Assembly (NCBI RefSeq): GCF_964340395.1
Contig: NC_135557.1
Coordinates: forward strand, 22,768,725 to 22,783,724
Reading direction: 5' to 3'
From: Glandiceps talaboti
Taxonomy: Eukaryota > Hemichordata > Enteropneusta > Spengelidae
Length of the DNA: 15,000 nt
This document shows, one piece after another, positions 9,230 through 15,000 of the stretch; within the stretch, counting starts at the first letter, position 1; each line of letters starts with the position of its first letter. The position numbers and the translations under genes are program-made. The notes below the pieces were generated by a model, which saw nothing but the letters and a program-made list of their open reading frames with translations, did no database searches and was not told the DNA's origin.

Positions 9230-9325
9230 TACATGTATGTATGTATGTATGTATGTATGTATGTATGTATGTATGTATGTATGTATGTATGTATGTATGT
9301 GTGTGTGTGTGTATGTGTGTGTGTA

Positions 9326-9384
<59 letters not shown>

Positions 9385-9441
9385 ATGTATGTATGTATGT
9401 ATGTATGTATGTATGTATGTATGTATGTATGTATGTATGTA
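9170..9441. repeat. Compound (TATG)n-(TG)n-(TCTG)n-(TATG)n microsatellite
   Basis: About 272 bases: TATG units to 9300 with one break (taatacatg near 9228), TG-rich units 9300-9326, about fourteen TCTG units 9328-9383, then TATG units to 9441. Long open frames over it on both strands (repeating YVCM or IHTY peptides) are artefacts of the repeat. Confidence 0.97.
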
Positions 9442-9703
9442 TACAACCACCAAATAAGTACAATAAAAATGTTGATTGATAAACACTGGACTAAGGGTTG
9501 TCAGTAATATCAATGTAACACTCCGCGACATGGAGACAACTGTGAAATTTAAAGTATATTTTTCAAAATTAAATTAGAAGATGAAAAGACAGTAGTTTTG
9601 CTGTCTTTACACAGTGGGAGTAGAACTGATAATAGCGTCTTATTTATGTTGGGATGGGAAGATACTCAGGCCAGGGTATGCTGTAAGCAAGTGTACCCAA
9701 AAT

Positions 9704-9792
9704 AGTGGTAGTAGTCGTAGTGGTAGTTTTAGTAGTGGAGGTAGTAGTAGCGGTAGTAGTATTAGTAGTATTAGTAGTAGTAGTAGTAGTAT

Positions 9793-9826
<34 letters not shown>

Positions 9827-9871
9827 GGTGGTGGTGGTGGTGGTGGTCGTACTGGTGGTAGTCAAGTAGTG

Positions 9872-9906
<35 letters not shown>

Positions 9907-10216
9907 TGTAGTGGTAATGGTAGTGGTGGTAGTAGTGTTAGTTGTAGTAATGGTTGTGGTAGTAGTAGTAGCGGTGGTGGTGGTGATAGTAGTAGTTGTA
10001 GCAGTGGTGGTGGTGGTGGTAGTGGCAATATTGGAGGGGTAGTAGTAGTAGTAGTAGTAGTAATAGTTGTAGTGGTTGTGGTTGTGGTGGTAGTGGTAGT
10101 AGCTGTGGTGATGGGGATGATGGTTGTGGTAGTAGTAGCAGTAGTAGTAGTAGTAGTAGTAGTAGTAGTTTCAATAGTAGTAATAGTGGTTGTGGTGGTG
10201 ATAGTACTGGTAGTAA

Positions 10217-10272
<56 letters not shown>

Positions 10273-10697
10273 ATCGTAGTCGTAGTAGGTGGTGGTGGTG
10301 GTGGTGGTAGTAGTAGTAGTAGTAGGAGTAGGAGTAGGAGTAGTAGGAGTAATAGTGCTGGTGGTAGTGGTGGTGTTAGTGGTAGTAGTGTTGGTGGTAG
10401 TGGTAGCAGTAGTAGTAGAGGTGGTGCTGGTATTAGTATTGGTAATATTAGTGGTGGTGGTCGTGGTGATCGTGCTGGTAGTAGTTGTGGTGATAATGGT
10501 GGTGGTTGTGGTGGTATTAGTAGTTGTGTTGCTGGGTGGTGGTATTAGTAGGAGTGTTGTTGTTGTTGGTTGTGGTAGTTGTAGTAGTAGTAGTAGAAGT
10601 AGTAATAGTAGTAGTAGTATTAGTAGTAATAGTAATAGTAATAGTAGTAGTAGTATTAGTAGTAATAGTAATAGTAGTAGTAGTATTAGTAGTAGTA
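9704..10697. repeat. About 1 kb of degenerate AGT/GGT triplet repeat
   Basis: Nearly a kilobase built from AGT, GGT, TGT and AAT triplets with very few C residues on the plus strand. It contains pure (AGT)n blocks, for example at 10205-10270, and (GGT)n blocks, for example near 9818-9846. All frames read as runs of single residues (Ser/Gly, Val or Thr/Leu depending on frame and strand), so no open frame in it should be called a gene. The degenerate mix suggests an old tract that has expanded repeatedly. It ends six bases before the homology of the GT31 relic at 10703. Confidence 0.95.
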
Positions 10698-10702
10698 CTT
10701 GA

Positions 10703-11033
10703 GATCCTGAAACGACTACTTTGCAAGGCAACATAATCTAATCACATTGTGAAAACATCTTTAGATAATCTAGCCAGCTACGACTAACATTATGGCGCAT
10801 TATGAAACACTCCGAGGTTTCCATGGGAAAATGTGGACATTGGCCTCGTTCTGAGTGAGAATCCTCCCAATGCAGCCTCGACAGCAATCGTGTGTCCTAC
10901 TACAACCAGTGACTAAGTGTTCTATGAGAAATCTGTTTAATTGGAACATTACACCATTATACATGGAGAACAATTTCTTTAAACGAGAACCGTACTAACG
11001 AGACTTATTTATTGTATAGCTGTCTTTGTGGTC
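10703..11033 (+). pseudogene. Internally deleted GT31 gene copy: exon 2 start joined to domain 4 end
   Basis: Bases 10703-10756 match 2693-2748 of the intact locus (shared start GATCCTGAAACGACTACT), including the untranslated start of exon 2, but the ATG is lost. Bases from about 10793 to 10980 match about 6456-6660, the end of domain 4 (shared TTTCCATGGGAA and ACAACCAGTGACTAAG). Weaker similarity continues past the stop to GCTGTC at 11018-11023. About 3.7 kb of the parent is missing between the two parts, and small indels break the frame; the ED motif codon pair reads GAAAAT. A dead duplicate of the same gene, distinct from the fossil units at 6736-8115. Confidence 0.87.
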
Positions 11034-11850
11034 AAAAATATCCTTTTGACCTGTGCCTTAAATCATTACAATATGAAAAGGCTCTTGGACAATTACTATA
11101 AGTACTAAGTAGTCGTTATCAGAGAGCTAATGAACAAGATAGATTTGAGTCATATATATTTGAAATTATAGCATTTATTCCAGAAGTCCAACCATGCTAT
11201 ATTATCTAAAGTTCAATGGTGTCTGAACTTATGTGCTGAATACATAGGTCGAGATATGTATTTACTGTTCGGTGATAAGTATTCTTCACCAGACCTGTTA
11301 TCATCATTACATTTACATTATAATACCATTTTGTCGAGATTCGTATAAAAGAGTCACAAAGGAGTTGTATTGAAGTATAAAGTAATGCTATGTTGTGTTG
11401 CATAGGCACTCTTGAAAGAGCTGAGCTATACCACCCAAAGTAACACAATTAAATCATCTACAATCGGTTTGGTGTTAAACTACTACCAGAAGATCATACC
11501 TATTATTTTAAGGTAAGTATGGTTTGGTGTACAATCTACAGGAGCCGTAGTCTAATATTTTAATATAATATTTAAATGAAAGTTATCAATGCGTAACGAA
11601 AAAGCAGAAAGACTGAAACCTTTAAATTGGAAAAAGTTTGAAATTTCCGTTTGTCCTGTAACTCTACTAACCACTACAAGGTGTGGTTCCACTGTAACTT
11701 GTTGTTTGTCGGGCAATGGGAGAGTAGAGAATTGAATTTCTTTGGCAGCACGATCAGAGCATGGATGTACCCGTGGTCAGAGGTGTATGAGGTTCCTCAT
11801 GTGGCTGTAGAGTTACACAAATTTAAACATACTACTACGATAAGTTGAAG
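11034..11850. other. Unassigned stretch with one good plus-strand splice donor
   Basis: No gene recognised. At 11453-11512 an open run reading YNRFGVKLLPEDHTYYFK ends exactly at a consensus donor AAG|GTAAGTATGG (GT at 11513). An in-frame stop lies at 11450 and no good acceptor precedes the run, so it may be a stray or broken exon. The open frame at 11651-11848 shows no known domain. Confidence 0.3.
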
Positions 11851-11943
11851 TTCACCGCATAGTACAGTGCACCCGATCGGTTCACCGCATAGCACAGTGC
11901 ACTGTAGGCCTCCTAATTGGTCACATCGCATCGCATCGCATCG
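11851..11943. repeat. Short tandem 22-bp repeat and (CATCG)4
   Basis: Bases 11851-11872 and 11881-11902 differ at one position (TTCACCGCATAG, then T or C, then ACAGTGCAC), a 30-base period. Four CATCG units follow at 11924-11943. No function is evident. Confidence 0.8.
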
Positions 11944-12695
11944 CATTGGCTGTCTGATTGATATCATGACATGCGGACAATATCGATAAAAGAAAACACT
12001 CGACAGGCCATACCCTAGCTCTAAAACGATGGCAAAGACACAAATTCACAAAATTGAAAAGTTGGTAAAAGTAATTTGTTGACTTCGACTAAACGAATAG
12101 ATATGCGCATGCTCACAATAACATTTTAGAAAGGAGCTGATCTGCATTGACACTGGCACTTCTTAGGCTAGCTTTGAACACGAAGTTTTATCATACCGTA
12201 CCAGATGTGGGTGGGCGATGATCACTCCTGGAAGAAAAAAATCGAAAACAAACGACAGAAATAGAAGTAGATAAGAAATGGAGCCATATTCACTACATAT
12301 TTTACTGAAGAATACTATATGCTACAAAGACCATAAGAACAGCATGACTAACGACCATAACTAGCTAGACCAGTCAATCTAGAGAAAGAAATGGCATAGC
12401 CTTGAACTAATTGCAAGTCAGTGCATCTTGTCGAGAATTGTACAACATATCAAAAGTCTAGGAAAACCGAAGTAGTGGAACAGGGCTGAAAAGGAGTTTT
12501 AATAATCAACTAATTATCATATTAAATACTGTGTGACGTAAAATGCCATTCAAGTAACATGTCTATGGATGGCTCTGAGGATGGGTAATTGCCCTAATAC
12601 CACATTGACAATGTTATTTTACATCGATTTGCAGCAAACTTGAATTGAGATTCATTAGTGCTATAGTCATACAATGGAGAAAGATATGTGAAATT
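11944..12695. other. Intergenic stretch with nothing recognised
   Basis: AT-rich sequence without a long open frame, recognisable domain or structured repeat. Confidence 0.55.
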
Positions 12696-12964
12696 GTGTA
12701 TGTATGTATGTATGTATGTATGTATGTATGTATGTATGTATGTATGTATGTATGTATGCATGCATGTATGCATGCATGCATGCATGCATGTATGTATGTA
12801 TGTATGCATGCATGCATGCATGCATGCATGCATGCATGCATGTATGTATGTATGTATGTATGTATGTATGTATGTATGTATGTATGTATGCATGTATGTA
12901 TGTATGTGTGTGTGTATGTATGTATGTATGTATGTATGTATGTATGTATGTATGTATGTATGTG
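12696..12964. repeat. (TATG)n/(CATG)n compound microsatellite
   Basis: About 268 bases of TATG with two blocks changed to CATG (about 12757-12790 and 12804-12842) plus a short TG block near 12906. The CATG blocks are alternating, self-complementary sequence. Overlapping long open frames are repeat artefacts. Confidence 0.96.
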
Positions 12965-13030
12965 TGGCAGTCGGTTGCCGATCGGGGGCCCGGAGGAACT
13001 TTGTATCCCAACCGCTCGACCATTTTGCAC
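12965..13030 (-). repeat. Possible tRNA-derived SINE fragment
   Basis: On the minus strand, TGGTCGAGCGGTTGGG (13022-13007) closely resembles the D-arm and A box of a Ser/Leu-type tRNA. About 40 bases of GC-rich sequence follow and then the (CATA)n array, as in SINEs that end in a short tandem repeat. A clear B box (GGTTCGANNCC) is not present, so it is not a functional tRNA gene and may be a degenerate SINE head or a coincidence. Confidence 0.3.
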
Positions 13031-13440
13031 CTCGTGTTATCACTGCACACACACTAGGCTCTCACACAACAACAACACGAGACTGTTCGTTTGAATTGTG
13101 ATCGACACTTTGCTGGTTTATTTTTGATCACCATCTACAACATGATGGGAAGGTGAAAGGTAAAGACAATAACAACTTTACAATAAGATACTAAAAATAC
13201 TAAGTTACAAGCTCATCGAAACTTGAAATACATCTATGACGTAATGCTAAATACAGGCGACTATGACAGTTCAATCACAAATGTTTAAATGTCTCAAAAA
13301 GAAGTAAAATCTAAATGAAATGTTTGCAAACTTCACTAGGATATCAATAAATATGTCATCTTTCGTTTGGCATACATCAAGAGTCTGGATGCTTTGGATT
13401 ACTACACAAATTAAATAGTTTTTCTGAAGACATAAGGCCA
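13031..13440. other. Gene-free stretch, possible 3' UTR of the minus-strand frame
   Basis: No coding signal. On the minus strand an AATAAA hexamer lies at 13122-13117, which could end a transcript covering the open frame at 14118-13573. The left member of a direct repeat pair (13136-13161) lies next to it. Confidence 0.35.
13136..13161. repeat. Direct repeat, left copy
   Basis: TACAACATGATGGGAAGGTG and the next six bases match 14396-14421 at 24 of 26 positions, in the same orientation, 1260 bases apart. Both copies follow a T-rich run and are followed closely by AAGAC. They may be two copies of a dispersed repeat or the ends of one inserted unit. Confidence 0.75.
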
Positions 13441-13550
13441 AAAATTACACTTGTTTCTGTGATCGCGCAGTTTCACTAAATGCGAAGGAAGGGGTATGTC
13501 TTCCTTCGCATTTAGTGAAACTGCGCGATCACAGAAACAAGTGTAATTTT
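13441..13550. repeat. Perfect 50-bp inverted repeat with 10-base loop
   Basis: Bases 13441-13490 are the exact reverse complement of 13501-13550, with GGGGTATGTC between them. Pairing stops sharply at both outer ends. The arms have mixed composition (for example TTCCTTCGCATTTAGTGAAA) and are not simple repeat. As RNA or single-stranded DNA it would form a very stable hairpin. Perfect arms point to a recent origin or to correction of one arm by the other. Confidence 0.97.
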
Positions 13551-13572
13551 ACCCCTTTCATATAGTGTTGGT

Positions 13573-14118
13573 TTAATACGTCAATATTAACGATATTATC
13601 GTCATTTTATTGTATTCTGATAGAAATATTCTGAGCCATAACTCGGGAAACAAATGCCTGTGGTTTGGTCGGTCAAGCTGTCGTTGTTTTGGCCACGTTT
13701 TTTTTCTAGCACCACCCATCAACAGTTGAAATGCATTCTGCACTGGTACTGGTCTCGACTCTTTCTGAACATCACCAGTTAAATTAAAGGTGATAAACTT
13801 TCCAAACTCGATGACCGCAGACATTGTCACTGATAATGGTATCGTGTGAAACTGGCCGGTGATTGACGTACTCACGCTACTTTCCACGGGAAAGTCAGCA
13901 TACGCTGGCTCCAGTACAAATCTATCTCCAGTATTCAGAACACCCTTGCTCAAGTCATGGAACAGCCTTAGTAAGGTCACATTTGGCGATGCGTCGACAA
14001 GGCCAAAAGGCCTTAAGATCTTTGACCCAAACGTAATCTGAACTGAGATTAACATGTCAATAGGTACGTGATGAATTGATAGAGGCAGTACAAGTACAGA
14101 ATTAGGTCTGACAGCCAT
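13573..14118 (-). CDS. Open reading frame of unknown function
   Basis: A 181-codon minus-strand frame starting at an ATG with a good context (CCCAAAATGG) and preceded by an acceptor-like TATTGCAG. I do not recognise the protein. The first 140 residues have a mixed, protein-like composition with alternating hydrophobic strands (PNSVLVLPLSIHHVPIDMLI near the start) and a stretch VQNAFQLLMGGARKK near residue 130. The last 40 residues (KTWPKQRQLDRPNHRHLFPE onward) look less natural, so the coding exon may end near residue 140 and continue after an intron. There is no signal peptide, membrane segment or catalytic motif. An AATAAA overlaps the last codons (about 13611-13606), and another lies at 13122-13117. 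It could be an exon of a host gene or part of a mobile element. Confidence 0.5.
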   Translation of the reverse strand: MAVRPNSVLVLPLSIHHVPIDMLISVQITFGSKILRPFGLVDASPNVTLLRLFHDLSKGVLNTGDRFVLEPAYADFPVESSVSTSITGQFHTIPLSVTMSAVIEFGKFITFNLTGDVQKESRPVPVQNAFQLLMGGARKKTWPKQRQLDRPNHRHLFPELWLRIFLSEYNKMTIISLILTY

Positions 14119-14389
14119 TTTGGGTAATACTTGTACCCTGCAATATTAAACATTCCCTAACACCCGTGCGCGATGTGTGTGCATTCATCTTGATGAGTGA
14201 TGAACTGTGGGTAGAATGTTACGAGAAAGGGGTATGAAGCCCGCCACCAGTGGCCATTTTCAATTTTTGAACAAGCTCAAAAAGCTAGCTTGCCGCCAGA
14301 TCGGGAAAAAAAAGGAGTGACGCGCTGGTGTTGAAGTGACGCGCGCGCTGACCAGAAACATTTCTTCTTCTTTTTTTGGCCTAATATCA
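14119..14389 (-). promoter_or_regulatory. CpG-richer 5' flank of the minus-strand frame
   Basis: The 250 bases upstream of the ATG are clearly richer in CpG than their surroundings: GTGACGCGC occurs at 14317-14325 and 14336-14344 (plus-strand reading), and TCGCGCAC lies near 14170. A short ATG frame on the minus strand (GAAAATGGCCACTGGTGGCG, near 14260) closes after twelve codons. This is what a TATA-less promoter or 5' UTR could look like, but no start site can be assigned. Confidence 0.25.
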
Positions 14390-14395
14390 CTTGCC

Positions 14396-14421
14396 TACAA
14401 CGTGATGGGAAGGCGAAAGGT
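14396..14421. repeat. Direct repeat, right copy
   Basis: Partner of 13136-13161 (24 of 26 identical: TACAACGTGATGGGAAGGCG and six further bases). It is followed by GGTCAAGAGGTCAAGAC, where the left copy has GGTAAAGAC, an eight-base internal duplication. Confidence 0.75.
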
Positions 14422-14540
14422 CAAGAGGTCAAGACGAACATCGCCTTCTCACATGAAGTGAAGTACTCTTGTCCTTACTATATGCACAAAGGTATAAAAC
14501 TAACAACATAAATATAAATTAACAACACTACCACTAACAC

Positions 14541-14706
14541 TATGTATGTATGTATGTATGTATGTATGTATGTATGTATGTATGTATGTATGTATGTATG
14601 TATGTATGTATACATGTATGTATGTATGTATGTATGTATGTATGTATGTATGTATGTATGTATGTATGTATGTATGTATGTATGTATGTATGTATGTGTG
14701 TGTGTG
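14541..14706. repeat. (TATG)n microsatellite
   Basis: About 166 bases of TATG with one break (tatacatg near 14609), ending in a TG run and then TGCG/TACG-rich sequence to about 14732. Same strand orientation as the arrays at 9170 and 12696. Confidence 0.96.
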
Positions 14707-14735
14707 AGCGTGCGTACGTACGTGCATGCGTACTC

Positions 14736-14798
14736 GAGGTAATTTTTCTGGTATAACGGCTCGCCTCCGGCTCTCTGTTATACCAGAAAAATTACCTC
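14736..14798. repeat. 22-bp perfect inverted repeat between two (TATG)n arrays
   Basis: GAGGTAATTTTTCTGGTATA plus AC (14736-14757) is exactly reverse-complementary to 14777-14798. The 19-base loop is GC-rich (GGCTCGCCTCCGGCTCTCT). The non-microsatellite island between the two arrays is only about 100 bases long, so this hairpin makes up most of it. It may be a small palindromic repeat family or MITE-like unit. Confidence 0.92.
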
Positions 14799-14840
14799 TC
14801 GCAGCAAGATATGGAACAGTATTTGGCAAATAACATATAC

Positions 14841-15000
14841 GTATGTATGTATGTATGTATGTATGTATGTATGTATGTATGTATGTATGTATGTATGTAT
14901 GTATGTGTGTGTGTGTGTGCGTGTGTGCGTGCGTGCGTGTGTGCGTGCGTGCGTGTGTGCGTGCGTGCGTGCGTGCGTGTGTGTGTATGTACGTATGTAT
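14841..15000. repeat. (TATG)n to (TGCG/TG)n microsatellite, running off the window
   Basis: TATG units to about 14906, then alternating GTGTGTGC and GTGCGTGC units to the window end. The GC-richer right half is purine-pyrimidine alternating sequence with Z-DNA potential. The right boundary is outside the window. Confidence 0.94.

Noticed and set aside
9003-9531. Several long open frames on both strands across the TATG/TCTG array, and likewise at 12594-13101 and 14500-14829
   Set aside because: They translate the microsatellite itself into repeating YVCM or IHTY units, overlap in several frames at once and lack any unique domain.
9614-10736. Long open frames of poly-Ser/Gly, poly-Val, poly-Thr and poly-Leu
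   Set aside because: A triplet repeat is open in most frames on both strands by composition alone; no frame has a start context or unique sequence of any length.
11740-11830. MYPWSEVYEVPHVAVEL as another GT31 ED-motif relic
   Set aside because: Only the PW-x-[ED]-VY pattern agrees; the following residues and the nucleotide sequence do not align with any of the six units.

Overview
The window looks like nuclear DNA from a metazoan, most likely a marine invertebrate. It is AT-rich, full of microsatellites, has consensus GT-AG splice signals, and carries one large glycosyltransferase gene of an animal family. The species cannot be named from the sequence; a lophotrochozoan or a cephalochordate would fit. 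No rRNA, intact tRNA or CRISPR array is visible.

The one convincing intact gene (2753-6730, plus strand) encodes a 1325-residue type II membrane protein. It has a signal anchor, a sequon-rich stem and four tandem GT31 (beta-1,3-galactosyltransferase/N-acetylglucosaminyltransferase-like, Galactosyl_T) domains. A probable non-coding first exon lies at 2212-2258, and its intron holds a long AT microsatellite. Only domain 1 has the full DDD metal-binding motif. Domains 2, 3 and 4 read QDN, LDN and GDD, while the later [E/D/T]D motif keeps its Asp in all four.

Directly after the stop codon, two more GT31 domains can be read as decayed sequence (about 6736-7465 and 7551-8115). The conserved IR-x-TW motif falls at about 3311, 4196, 5084, 5990, 6799 and 7666, a period of 0.81-0.91 kb through all six. 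The living gene therefore looks like the surviving front part of an array that once had at least six domains. A third relic (10703-11033) is a separate internally deleted copy: it joins the start of exon 2 to the end of domain 4, and abuts a 1-kb G/T/A triplet tract (9704-10697).

The left edge (152-377) has two possible minus-strand exons of an unknown gene. From 8385 onward the window is mostly repeats: an AT microsatellite, four (TATG)n arrays all in the same orientation, and the triplet tract. Between the arrays of the right end lie a minus-strand open frame of unknown function (14118-13573), a perfect 50-bp inverted repeat (13441-13550), a 22-bp hairpin between two (TATG)n arrays (14736-14798), a direct repeat pair and a tRNA-like fragment. 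The rest is unassigned intergenic DNA.
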